A DNA stretch of 12,447 bases from CAYFSC01 sp964345695. GTDB taxonomy: Bacteria; Bacteroidota; Rhodothermia; Rhodothermales; Salinibacteraceae. Positions 1 through 6,709 of the stretch are shown piece after piece. A program made the translations under genes and the position numbers. Each line of letters begins with the position of its first letter. The stretch's first letter is position 1. The notes under the pieces were generated by a model that saw only the letters and a list, made by a program, of their open reading frames with translations, searched no databases and was not told the origin of the DNA. The stretch covers positions 1 through 12,447 of the forward strand of contig CAYFSC010000084.1 in assembly GCA_964345695.1 (NCBI GenBank), given 5' to 3'.

Positions 1-1
1 C

Positions 2-60
2 GGCTTTTCGTTGCCCGCCGGGAGTCCGATCCGGAACCAATGGCCGATCCACAGGTCGTG
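2..60 (+). CDS. Possible C-terminal tail of an upstream gene (partial)
   Basis: From base 2 the plus strand reads 19 sense codons and then TGA at 58-60. About 16 of the 19 third positions are G or C, as in the confident genes here, whereas the other plus frame that is open at the window edge has a less biased third position. The peptide is too short to identify. If real, its stop lies 50 nt before the nuclease ATG at 111, so the two could share a transcript. The call rests on codon bias alone and could be chance. Confidence 0.3.
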
Positions 61-110
61 AAGGACGTCATCACGCACGGACTACTGGCCTCTCTACCCC
101 TCCCCACGTC

Positions 111-488
111 ATGGATCTCTGGCAATACCGCGCGAACATCGAACGCGTCGTCGACGGCGACACGCTTGACCTCAAGATGGACCTGGGTTTTGGTGTAACC
201 CTGACCGGCGACGAAGCCCGGGTTCGGCTGCGAAATGTGGACACGGCGGAGATGTACGGCGTGTCCCGAGACAGCGAGGAGTACGCTGCAGGGCAGCGGC
301 ACAAGCAATTCGTCGAGGAGTGGATCGCCCAGGGAGGCGAGGGCGAGTGGCCCTTCTTTGTGCAGACGTGGAAGGACGACGAACGCGGAAAGTACGGCCG
401 GTGGCTGGCGGTGATCGTGCGCCGCTCCGACGGGGCGGTGCTCAATGACGACCTCGTGGCAGAGTTCGGCGATACCGTCCGCTCGTAG
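111..488 (+). CDS. Staphylococcal-nuclease-like (SNase/thermonuclease family) endonuclease, cytoplasmic
   Basis: This 125-residue protein is a nearly bare SNase OB-fold domain, predicted to be a Ca2+-dependent phosphodiesterase acting on DNA and/or RNA. The family landmarks appear in order: VVDGDTLDL (residues 13-21, with Asp15 and Asp17), VRLRNVDTAE (38-47), and GKYGRWLAVI (93-102). In staphylococcal nuclease the counterparts are the Ca2+ ligands Asp21 and Asp40 (here Asp17 and Asp44) and catalytic Arg35, Glu43 and Arg87 (here Arg39, Glu47 and Arg97). All are present, so the enzyme should be active. There is no signal peptide or membrane segment, unlike secreted thermonucleases, so it probably works inside the cell. 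ATG 111 places the domain start where relatives begin; the frame is open further upstream, but those codons look non-coding. No Shine-Dalgarno sequence precedes it. It converges on rlmN with 16 nt between the stops. The substrate is unknown. Confidence 0.85.
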   Translation: MDLWQYRANIERVVDGDTLDLKMDLGFGVTLTGDEARVRLRNVDTAEMYGVSRDSEEYAAGQRHKQFVEEWIAQGGEGEWPFFVQTWKDDERGKYGRWLAVIVRRSDGAVLNDDLVAEFGDTVRS

Positions 489-504
489 GAGGCGAGTCGG
501 CCCG

Positions 505-1599
505 TCAGTCCTGGTTTGCGAGTTGCCCACAGGCGGCATCGATATCCTGGCCGCGCGACTGACGCACCGTCACGGTGACGCCCTCCTCGACGAGGGCCTG
601 GATGAAGCGATCGAGCTGATCATCGGGCGTGCGCTTGAAGTTCAAGCCCTCGACCGGGTTGTACATGATGATGTTGACCTTGCTGGGCACCCAGCGGGTG
701 ATGTCGGCAAGGCGCTTCGCATCCGCCACGCTGTCGTTCACGTCCCGAAACAGGCAGTACTCGTACGTGATGGCACGGCCCGTCTCGGCGTGGTAGTACT
801 TGATGGCATCTTCCAGCGCCGGAAGACTCGTCTTCTCCGCCTCGTTGATCGGCATGATCTCGCTGCGGGTGGCGTTGTCCGGCGCGTGAAGCGAGACGGC
901 CAGGTGGAAGCGGACCTGGTCGTCGGCCAGGTCGCGGATGCGGCGCGCAAGGCCGACGGTCGACACCGTAATCTTGTGGATCGACAGGTTGAGCGTGTCC
1001 GCGTCCGTCATGAGCGCGATGCTCTTCAGGACGTTGTCGTAGTTGAGGAGCGGCTCGCCCATGCCCATGAACACGACGTTGGTGACCTCCTTCCCGAAGC
1101 CCTCCTGCGCCACCTCGTTCATATGCCACACTTGGTCGTAGATGGCCCCCGCCGTCAGGTTTTCGCGGAAGCCCATCTGCCCGGTCGCGCAGAACGTGCA
1201 GCCCATCGCGCAGCCGACCTGACTGGAGACGCACACGGTAAGCCGGCGCGCCTCGCCGCGCTCGTCGAGGTCGGGGATGAGCACGGTTTCGGCCTCCTGC
1301 CCTGACGGGAGCCGAAAGAGCGCCTTCACGGTGCCGTCGTCCGACTGCTGCTGGTGGCGGACGTCGAACGACTCGATCGTCGCCACGTCCTGAAGTTCGC
1401 GTCGGAACGACTTCGGCAGGCTCGACATCTCGGCAAAGTCGGTCGAGCCCTTGCCGTACATCCAGTTGTAGAGCTGACGGCCTCGGTAGGACGGCTGCCC
1501 GAGCGATTCGGCAAACGCCTCCAGGTCCGCCGCGTCCATGGTTTTGAGGTCGACGCGAGCGTCGGTCGTGGATCGAACGGGGGGAGCAGTATCAGTCAT
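505..1599 (-). CDS. rlmN: Dual-specificity 23S rRNA A2503 / tRNA A37 C2-methyltransferase RlmN (radical SAM)
   Basis: This is a 364-residue radical-SAM enzyme that methylates C2 of adenosine 2503 in 23S rRNA and, in characterised members, adenosine 37 of some tRNAs. The radical-SAM motif CxxxCxxC is Cys130, Cys134 and Cys137 and would bind the [4Fe-4S] cluster. The SAM-binding MGMGEP follows at 178-183. Cys357, near the C-terminus in RGQDIDAACG, corresponds to the cysteine that carries the methyl group in Escherichia coli RlmN (Cys355), and Glu104 in the ETVLIP stretch corresponds to the conserved catalytic-site glutamate. These features favour RlmN over its paralogue Cfr, which modifies C8 and gives antibiotic resistance. 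Length is normal for the family. The ATG at 1597-1599 gives the usual short N-terminal arm and has no Shine-Dalgarno sequence. It lies 66 nt downstream of the ureohydrolase on the same strand; I see no terminator between them, so co-transcription is likely though functionally unrelated. Confidence 0.97.
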   Translation of the reverse strand: MTDTAPPVRSTTDARVDLKTMDAADLEAFAESLGQPSYRGRQLYNWMYGKGSTDFAEMSSLPKSFRRELQDVATIESFDVRHQQQSDDGTVKALFRLPSGQEAETVLIPDLDERGEARRLTVCVSSQVGCAMGCTFCATGQMGFRENLTAGAIYDQVWHMNEVAQEGFGKEVTNVVFMGMGEPLLNYDNVLKSIALMTDADTLNLSIHKITVSTVGLARRIRDLADDQVRFHLAVSLHAPDNATRSEIMPINEAEKTSLPALEDAIKYYHAETGRAITYEYCLFRDVNDSVADAKRLADITRWVPSKVNIIMYNPVEGLNFKRTPDDQLDRFIQALVEEGVTVTVRQSRGQDIDAACGQLANQD

Positions 1600-1665
1600 G
1601 GTGTTCTAACAACGGTCAACGCAAGGCCCTCGTTTCGGGACTCACGTCGGACGTTCGTGATTGTG

Positions 1666-2490
1666 CTACGCGTTCGGCTCCGGGAGGGGCGTGGCCATCA
1701 TCTGCGCCGCTAGCTCTGTGAGTAGTTTTGCGCATGCAGACGCCGTACGGCCGTTCTGGTCGCGCGTCGGAGTATACTCGACGAGATCGGCCCCGACGAT
1801 CGGAACCGTTAGCTCGTGCAGGATCTGGACGACGTCGCGCGTGGAGAGGCCTCCAGGTTCAGGATGCGAGACACCGGGCGCGAAGGCCGGGTCCAGCACA
1901 TCGATGTCGAGGGACACGTACGTCGGGCCGTGCAGCGACGGGCGGTCTCCATGAGCCCATCGCCGCATGTCAATCACATCGACGTCGAACCGCTCGACCG
2001 GGTCCGCCTGCTCGGGCGTCATCGCGCGAATTCCCACCTGCACGAGGCGGTCGGCGCAGCCTTCCTCCAAGATGCGCGCGAACGGGCAGGCGTGCGAATG
2101 GCGGTCGCCGTCGAACACCGGATACAGATCCGGGTGCGCATCCAGGTGCAGGATCGTGAGCATGGAATAGTGGGAGCGGAACGCGCGCAGTACGGGATGC
2201 GTGACCGAGTGGTCGCCCCCGAGAAGCACCGGGCGACGGCCCGCGTCCAGCAGATCGTGAACGGCCGACGCGATGCGGGGCCGCGGATTGGCGTCGGCAT
2301 CGATCGTCAGATTGCCCTCATCCTGAAGGATCTCCTGTACATTGTGGCCGCGCTCGCTCCAGACGTTGCCGGCGGAGGCAGCCAAAGCACGCCGGATGCG
2401 GGCCGGGGCCGCCGCCGCGCCCGCATGAAGCGACGATCCCCCGTCGTAGCAAAGACCCAGAAGAGCGAGCGGCAGCGCAGTGGTGGCCAT
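1666..2490 (-). CDS. Agmatinase/arginase-family ureohydrolase (binuclear Mn enzyme)
   Basis: Ureohydrolases cleave guanidino compounds (agmatine, arginine, formiminoglutamate, guanidinobutyrate) into an amine plus urea or formamide. Numbered from the ATG at 2488-2490 (274 residues), the Mn2+ ligands are His94 in GGDHS, Asp117, His119 and Asp121 in LDAHPD, and Asp195 and Asp197 in SLDIDVLDP. The loop histidine (His133, SHA) and the late glutamate (Glu238, VEYTP) are also present, so the active site is complete. The open frame extends 40 residues further upstream to a TTG at 2610, but that part has no family character, while relatives begin close to LALLGLCYDGGSS, just after the chosen Met. A Met at 2526 is a second alternative. 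The substrate cannot be fixed from sequence; agmatinase (putrescine synthesis from arginine) is the default guess. No other polyamine or arginine gene is nearby. It is probably co-transcribed with rlmN downstream. Confidence 0.9.
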   Translation of the reverse strand: MATTALPLALLGLCYDGGSSLHAGAAAAPARIRRALAASAGNVWSERGHNVQEILQDEGNLTIDADANPRPRIASAVHDLLDAGRRPVLLGGDHSVTHPVLRAFRSHYSMLTILHLDAHPDLYPVFDGDRHSHACPFARILEEGCADRLVQVGIRAMTPEQADPVERFDVDVIDMRRWAHGDRPSLHGPTYVSLDIDVLDPAFAPGVSHPEPGGLSTRDVVQILHELTVPIVGADLVEYTPTRDQNGRTASACAKLLTELAAQMMATPLPEPNA

Positions 2491-2568
2491 GCGGAAACAG
2501 GAGGAGGTGAAAGAACGGAAGGACATCGGCAACCAAAGAAGGAAACCGCAGGGAGCCCGGAGATCCAA

Positions 2569-2583
2569 TTCCTCCCGGAGGAA
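2569..2583. promoter_or_regulatory. 15-bp palindrome in the ureohydrolase leader (possible operator)
   Basis: TTCCTCC-C-GGAGGAA is a perfect inverted repeat with 7-nt arms and one central base, 79-93 nt upstream of the chosen ureohydrolase ATG. The size and symmetry suit a dimeric repressor site, or a short hairpin in the leader RNA. The GGAGG it contains is too far from any start to serve as a ribosome site. No second copy was noticed elsewhere in the window. Confidence 0.25.
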
Positions 2584-2634
2584 GAACCCCGACGGTGCGG
2601 CGGCTGCCAACAGTTATGAGAATGTTAAGATCGT

Positions 2635-2771
2635 GTGATGGGCGTTATGTATCCGGATCATCACGTGTCTATTGAGCGCGTCGAGGGTGGGGAACCTGAG
2701 ACGCCTCACTTCTTCTGGCTGAGCAATTCTGCCAAGCCCGGTCTCTGGTGGGGGACCGGGCTTTTTCTTGT
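2635..2771 (+). ncRNA. Candidate small RNA: two hairpins followed by an intrinsic terminator
   Basis: On the plus strand, three potential hairpins follow one another. The first is GTGATG/CATCAC (2635-2640 with 2659-2664). The second is TGAG-C-GCGTC pairing with GACGC-CTCA (2673-2682 with 2700-2708), with one bulged C. The third is the strong terminator stem at 2734-2763. The only plus-strand reading frame with an ATG here runs straight through the terminator, so the transcript that ends at the terminator is probably non-coding or a leader. The first hairpin is weak, and I found no convincing promoter in the AT-richer stretch at 2610-2632. It does not match tRNA, SRP RNA or any RNA family I recognise. 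Confidence 0.22.
2734..2771 (+). terminator. Rho-independent terminator, plus strand
   Basis: AAGCCCGGTC (2734-2743) pairs perfectly with GACCGGGCTT (2754-2763) across a 10-nt loop. The stem runs into TTTTT (2762-2766), then C and more T-rich sequence. On the minus strand only two T residues follow the stem, so it acts rightward. No normal-sized plus-strand gene lies upstream: the preceding genes (ureohydrolase, rlmN) are on the other strand. It therefore ends an unidentified transcript, or insulates the addB side from rightward read-through. Confidence 0.75.
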
Positions 2772-2818
2772 TGGGAAGGGGGCTTTGCCGGGCGCGAGGG
2801 GGGACGTTCCGGTCCAGA

Positions 2819-2992
2819 CTACCATCCAATTCGGTGCGAAGAGCCGATGCACGCCTCCCAGCCGTCCTGTAGATGGGCTCCCAGATCGGCGAAAAGGACC
2901 CCAACTTGGGCAAGAGCTTCGGGGGAACCGAGAAGATACACGGCGACAACAGCAAGGCCCAGGGCAACAAGTGTGCGGCGGAGGAGGCCCAT
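2819..2992 (-). CDS. Small hypothetical protein with signal-peptide-like or membrane N-terminus (57 aa)
   Basis: The minus strand reads ATG (2992-2990) through 57 codons to TAG (2821-2819). The N-terminus is MGLLRR followed by a hydrophobic run at about residues 8-22 and then SPEALAQV. That is a positive charge, a hydrophobic core and an Ala-x-Ala-like site, typical of a signal peptide or single membrane helix. The remaining 30 residues could form an amphipathic helix (VLFADLGAHLQDGWEAC). GC at third codon positions is about 60%, lower than in the large genes, which weakens the case. A TGA abuts the ATG, so the start cannot extend upstream. It has no Shine-Dalgarno sequence, like the other genes here. 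I do not recognise a family. It may be a real small membrane protein or a chance frame. Confidence 0.4.
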   Translation of the reverse strand: MGLLRRTLVALGLAVVAVYLLGSPEALAQVGVLFADLGAHLQDGWEACIGSSHRIGW

Positions 2993-3417
2993 TCAGAGAA
3001 GAGAGGCGCCGGATGGTCTGCGCGATAGTGCAGAAAACAGCCGTTCGGGACGAGAGACACCAGTGCCGTCCGGAGGCACGCAGGGACGGACCGGTTCACG
3101 GCCCGAAACGGGCACACCCATACCGTTTCCAGCAGTCGGGGATTCATTCCAGGCGCCGATCCCCGATTTCAATCCTGCCTCAGTGCCGCTCCCACGCCCA
3201 ACGTTGAGAGCGATTCCTTTGAGATCCAGCAGGTGTGGACGGGAACGATCACGCCGCAGAGGCCGGTGTGCAGTAACCCTGGGGCACCCACAGCGGCAAA
3301 ACAGCGAGGAAGAGGCAACTGCGAACCGGTGTGCATCACCCGCGCTGCATTTCCGTACAGGACCGCCAAGGCTTGACTGCCGACATTGCACCCTTCGGAT
3401 TGAACTTTCTCTGCTGA
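2993..3417. other. Gene-poor stretch upstream of addB
   Basis: No convincing gene is visible in these 425 nt. Frames on both strands are open for 60-130 codons, but their products are rich in Arg, Pro, Ser and Cys without domain character, most lack an ATG where one would be needed, and third-position bias is weaker than in the real genes. The addB promoter should lie at the right end. TTGACT at 3373-3378 is a fair -35-like hexamer, but no good -10 follows at the right distance. A hairpin at 3134-3168 is listed separately. The stretch could be regulatory or the remains of a decayed gene. Confidence 0.5.
3134..3168. repeat. Inverted repeat / hairpin upstream of addB
   Basis: TCGGGGAT (3136-3143) and ATCCCCGA (3159-3166) are perfect inverted repeats separated by 15 nt. 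One G-T and one A-T pair extend the stem outward to 10 pairs. No T-tract follows on either strand, so it is not an intrinsic terminator. It could be an operator, or an RNA structure in a long addB leader if transcription starts further upstream. Confidence 0.35.
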
Positions 3418-6400
3418 ATGCGTCACTCGGAGACCGCGGCGCCTGCCGCCCGTTCGTACGTCCACCGGCAAATCGACCGTCTTTGCGAGGCGCACCCTAC
3501 GGCCCGGAAGACCCTTCTCGTCCCCCGCGGACAGTTGGGCGCCGCGCTCCAGGCAGCAAGTGCGCGGCGGCAGCACGGATGGGTTGGGCTCGACGCTCGA
3601 TCTCCGGGGGACCTTGCTGCAGACATCGCGCGCTTCTGGATGGTGCGCTCGGGCATCCAGCGCATGCCCCGCGGGCTGGACGTCGTGATGGCCGGCGCCG
3701 CCGTATCCGAGTTGCCCGACGAGGTTCGCCGTCACCTGGACAGCGACGAGCAGAGCCGCCGTCTCGCGGCGCCACTCGCCCGGACATTCGGTGAGCTTCG
3801 GATGCGGGGTGTGGCGCCCGACGCGTACCGTGCGTTTCATGCCGACGCGTCGCCGCGTCAGCAGGCCAAGGCTCGGGCCTACGTGCGGTACTGCGCGCTC
3901 CTCGACGCGCACAATGTTGCCGACGACGCCACTCTTCTCCGCCGGGCGACGACACGCATCCGTTCGGAAGGAATCTCCGACGGACGGGTCGTTGCGGTGC
4001 TCGATACGGTGCCGCTCCCGGCGCGGGCTTTTCAACTCGTGCAGGCGCTGCAGGAGGCCGTCGAAGGGACCTACGACGCGGCGTTTTACCGAATCGGGCA
4101 GGTCCGCTGCGACGCCCAAACGCCCGCCGATCGAGCCGCCGTGCGTCTGTCGGAGAAGCCCCTGCCTGGGGGCCCGTCAGAAGAGGAAGTTCGGTCTTGC
4201 ACCGGATGGGCGGGAGGCGGGACGGTGTCGCGCCCATCCCACGAAGAGGCCGACGTTCAGTTTTGGACGGCAACGGGCGCGGAGGCTGAGGTCGAGGCGG
4301 TCCTTGAGCACATCCTTGCGGACGGCCTCCCGCTTGACGCCGTGGAGATTGCCTACACCGCGTCCGATCCGTACCTGACGGTATTGGACGTTGCGCGCCG
4401 TCGGTACAACGTTCCGGCCACCCTCAGCACGGGCCGCCCGGCGGCGGCCACGCACACCGGGCAGGCCCTGCTCGGGTTCTACGGGTGGATTGCCGGCGGA
4501 CTGCAGGCCGCCGACCTCATTCGGATGCTGCGCGGCGGGCTGCTGCGTCTGGATCGGGTGCTCGCCGAGGACGAACTGCTGCGTCCCTCGCGTGCGGCGA
4601 CTCTCTTGGCCGAGCAGCGCTACGCGGCGGGACGGGCCGGGTACCAAGACGCGCTCAACCGGCGTCTAGAAACGGTGAAAGAGAAGATCCACGACCGCCG
4701 CGAGCACAGCGCGTCCACCGAGCACCTGCAGCAGCAGCGCGACCGCATCCAGTCGCTTCAGAAGGTCATGCGAAAGCTGTTCGACCGGGTGCCATACGGC
4801 CCCGTCTCGGTTGCGGAAATGGCACGCAACAGCGAGCAGTTTCTGGTCGCATTTAGCCCGGCCGACGAGCCACCGCCCGGCACCCCCGAGGACGAGCAGA
4901 CGGCCGACGAGGTCGCGCGAGGCGTACTGATCGACCAGATGCAAGCGCTGGCAGATACGCCGGATCTGGAGGCCCTCCCTCGCGCGCAGGCCGTTCGGCA
5001 GCTCCGGCGCCTCGTGGAGTCGGAGTACGTGAAGGCCCGGCGCCCCCGGCCCGGCCACGCGCACATCGTGCCCATCGAGGGCGCAGGCTACACCGATCGC
5101 CCGCACCTGTTCGTGGTGGGCCTGGATGCCGAGTCGACGCGTGCCACCGTCGCCGAGGATCCGCTCTTGACGGACGCAGAACGCGAGCAGCTGGAGGCCG
5201 ACATCGGACGCGTCCTCCCGAAACAGAGCTCCGCCGGGGACCGCGATGCCTGGATCCTCCGCCGTGCTCTCGGACGCCATACCGGCTCGCTGGTCCTGAG
5301 CACGCGGACGTTTGACGTGCAGGACGGGGAGGAGGTCGCACCGTCCTCGTTGTACCTCCGCCTGCGGGAGCGCAGGCTTCGTGAGCGGCCGGAGGTCGAC
5401 GTGGAGGATGCCACCGAGAATCTCGCGGACCGGAACCGAGCGCTGTGCCCACCCCCTGCGCTTCCGACGCTGAGCGACGAGATGGCGTGGCGCGCGGCAT
5501 ACGCCCATCGCCGAAGCGGATCCCCTCCCGAGGTCTCCCCGAGTCGCTCGCGCCTCCCTCTCGTGGAGGCCGGCATTGCATCCGTGTATCCGTGGATCGC
5601 CGACGGGCAACACGCCCAGGCGCAGCGACACTCCGGCACGTACACGGCGTACGACGGGCTTCTGGCACCGGGCCCGTATCCGGAGCTCGACATTCTCGAT
5701 CCAGCGTACCGCGACCGGCTATCGGCCAGCCGCCTGCAGATGCTCGCCTCCGCGCCCTACGCCTATTTTCTGAAATACGTGCTCGGCGTCCAGCCGCTGG
5801 ACGAACCGGCGCTCGACGACGTGCTGTGGATCGACCGCTTGCGACGTGGGACGGTGCTGCACAACACGTTCGAGGCGTTCATGCGGGCCCTCGACGAACC
5901 GGTGTCGATGGAGCACGAGAAGGCGTTGCTGGACGTGCTGGACGCGGAGCTTGCGGAGGTCCGGAACGAGATCGAGCCGCCGAGCGAAGCGGTGGCGCAG
6001 GCCGTCCGTCGCCGCCTCGCTGCCGACGCCCGCGTCTTTCTGCGCGCGGAGGCCGCCTACGCACGCGGCGACACCGATTACCGCGCGACCCCCGATCGGT
6101 TTGAGCTTGGCTTCGGGTTCCAAGACCACCGTAAGAAAGACGATGACCTGGGCCCTGTCACGCTTGCGTTTGAGCCCGACGTAGCGGTGCGTCTCCGCGG
6201 ACGCATCGATCGCGTGGACGTGACGGACGACGGGCACTACGTCCTGTGGGACTACAAGACGGGATCGCGGAGCCCGTACGTGGGCGACGATGCGCCCCTC
6301 CATAAAGGCGAACGCCTCCAGTGGGCGCTGTATGCGTATGCGCTTGAATCGCTGCTGGACGCCGAGGTGGACGCCTCCGGCTACGTCTTCACGAGCACCG

Positions 6401-6636
6401 GCGAACTGGGAGCGCGCATCGCCCATGTTCCGTCCGAATACCGGGACGAGGTGGCCGCGCTGCTGCAGCGCCTCTCGGCAATGTCTCGCGCGGGCTGCTT
6501 TCCGATGAACCCCGAGGCTGCGCCCTGGATCTTCGGCGACTACGAGCGCATCTGTCCCGATCTGCGGGCTCGCAAGAAGGCGCTCGACGCCAAAACGTAT
6601 CCGGATGATCGGCCCCGTCCGCCGCACCTCGATTGA
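3418..6636 (+). CDS. addB: AddB-like subunit of the AddAB helicase-nuclease (inactive-helicase fold plus PD-(D/E)XK nuclease)
   Basis: This 1072-residue protein is the predicted partner of the AddA encoded just downstream. AddB recognises Chi-like sites and cuts the strand opposite to AddA during double-strand-break resection before RecA loading. The C-terminal RecB-family nuclease is complete: His815 (RRGTVLHNTFEAF), Asp931 (GRIDRVD), Asp945 and Lys947 (DYKTG), and Gln968 with Tyr972 (QWALYAY). About residues 555-650 (LFVVGLDAES, later PSSLYLRL) fit the degenerate helicase-like region of AddB. Two features are odd. There is no Walker A near the N-terminus, as I recall for Bacteroidota-type AddB, and a TGA directly before the ATG rules out a longer N-terminus in frame. 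Three of the four cysteines expected around the nuclease for the iron-sulfur cluster are replaced (Ala779, Trp1037, Gly1040), leaving only Cys1046. There is no Shine-Dalgarno sequence. Gene order addB-addA is the classical one. A generic PD-(D/E)XK protein is the alternative, but the neighbour argues for AddB. Confidence 0.86.
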   Translation: MRHSETAAPAARSYVHRQIDRLCEAHPTARKTLLVPRGQLGAALQAASARRQHGWVGLDARSPGDLAADIARFWMVRSGIQRMPRGLDVVMAGAAVSELPDEVRRHLDSDEQSRRLAAPLARTFGELRMRGVAPDAYRAFHADASPRQQAKARAYVRYCALLDAHNVADDATLLRRATTRIRSEGISDGRVVAVLDTVPLPARAFQLVQALQEAVEGTYDAAFYRIGQVRCDAQTPADRAAVRLSEKPLPGGPSEEEVRSCTGWAGGGTVSRPSHEEADVQFWTATGAEAEVEAVLEHILADGLPLDAVEIAYTASDPYLTVLDVARRRYNVPATLSTGRPAAATHTGQALLGFYGWIAGGLQAADLIRMLRGGLLRLDRVLAEDELLRPSRAATLLAEQRYAAGRAGYQDALNRRLETVKEKIHDRREHSASTEHLQQQRDRIQSLQKVMRKLFDRVPYGPVSVAEMARNSEQFLVAFSPADEPPPGTPEDEQTADEVARGVLIDQMQALADTPDLEALPRAQAVRQLRRLVESEYVKARRPRPGHAHIVPIEGAGYTDRPHLFVVGLDAESTRATVAEDPLLTDAEREQLEADIGRVLPKQSSAGDRDAWILRRALGRHTGSLVLSTRTFDVQDGEEVAPSSLYLRLRERRLRERPEVDVEDATENLADRNRALCPPPALPTLSDEMAWRAAYAHRRSGSPPEVSPSRSRLPLVEAGIASVYPWIADGQHAQAQRHSGTYTAYDGLLAPGPYPELDILDPAYRDRLSASRLQMLASAPYAYFLKYVLGVQPLDEPALDDVLWIDRLRRGTVLHNTFEAFMRALDEPVSMEHEKALLDVLDAELAEVRNEIEPPSEAVAQAVRRRLAADARVFLRAEAAYARGDTDYRATPDRFELGFGFQDHRKKDDDLGPVTLAFEPDVAVRLRGRIDRVDVTDDGHYVLWDYKTGSRSPYVGDDAPLHKGERLQWALYAYALESLLDAEVDASGYVFTSTGELGARIAHVPSEYRDEVAALLQRLSAMSRAGCFPMNPEAAPWIFGDYERICPDLRARKKALDAKTYPDDRPRPPHLD

Positions 6637-6709
6637 TCTGTTTCCGAGGGCCGCCAACCCCGAAGCCGAACATTGTACGTCTCAACGCTGAACGCTCGCA
6701 CGTTTCTCG

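Noticed and set aside
489..504. Terminator between the convergent nuclease gene and rlmN
   Set aside because: Only 16 nt, with no hairpin or T-run.
445..1305. Plus-strand open frame of 286 codons overlapping rlmN and the nuclease 3' end
   Set aside because: It is antisense to rlmN, whose cofactor and catalytic cysteines are intact. The product is Val/Arg/His/Asp-rich with no recognisable domain.
2614..3147. Minus-strand open frame of 177 codons in the gap
   Set aside because: It crosses the terminator stem, has mixed composition with weak third-position bias, and overlaps the more protein-like 57-codon frame. I could not support a product.
3028..3375. Plus-strand open stretch before addB ending in a fairly protein-like tail (FEIQQVWTGTITPQRPVC)
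   Set aside because: There is no ATG or plausible upstream alternative start in the frame, and TAG closes it at the left. Chance or a decayed remnant cannot be told apart.
2993..3391. Minus-strand open frame of 132 codons whose stop abuts the start of the 57-codon ORF
   Set aside because: It starts with GTG, is Cys/Arg/Pro-rich, and has no domain. The adjacency (TGA then ATG) could suggest coupling but is not enough to call a gene.
3373..3405. Sigma70-like promoter for addB based on TTGACT at 3373-3378
   Set aside because: No acceptable -10 element or Bacteroidota-type TAnnTTTG follows at a suitable distance.
2748..3794. Plus-strand open frame of 348 codons running from the gap into addB
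   Set aside because: It is Arg/Pro/Ser-rich throughout, begins inside the terminator hairpin, and overlaps the first 377 nt of addB out of frame.
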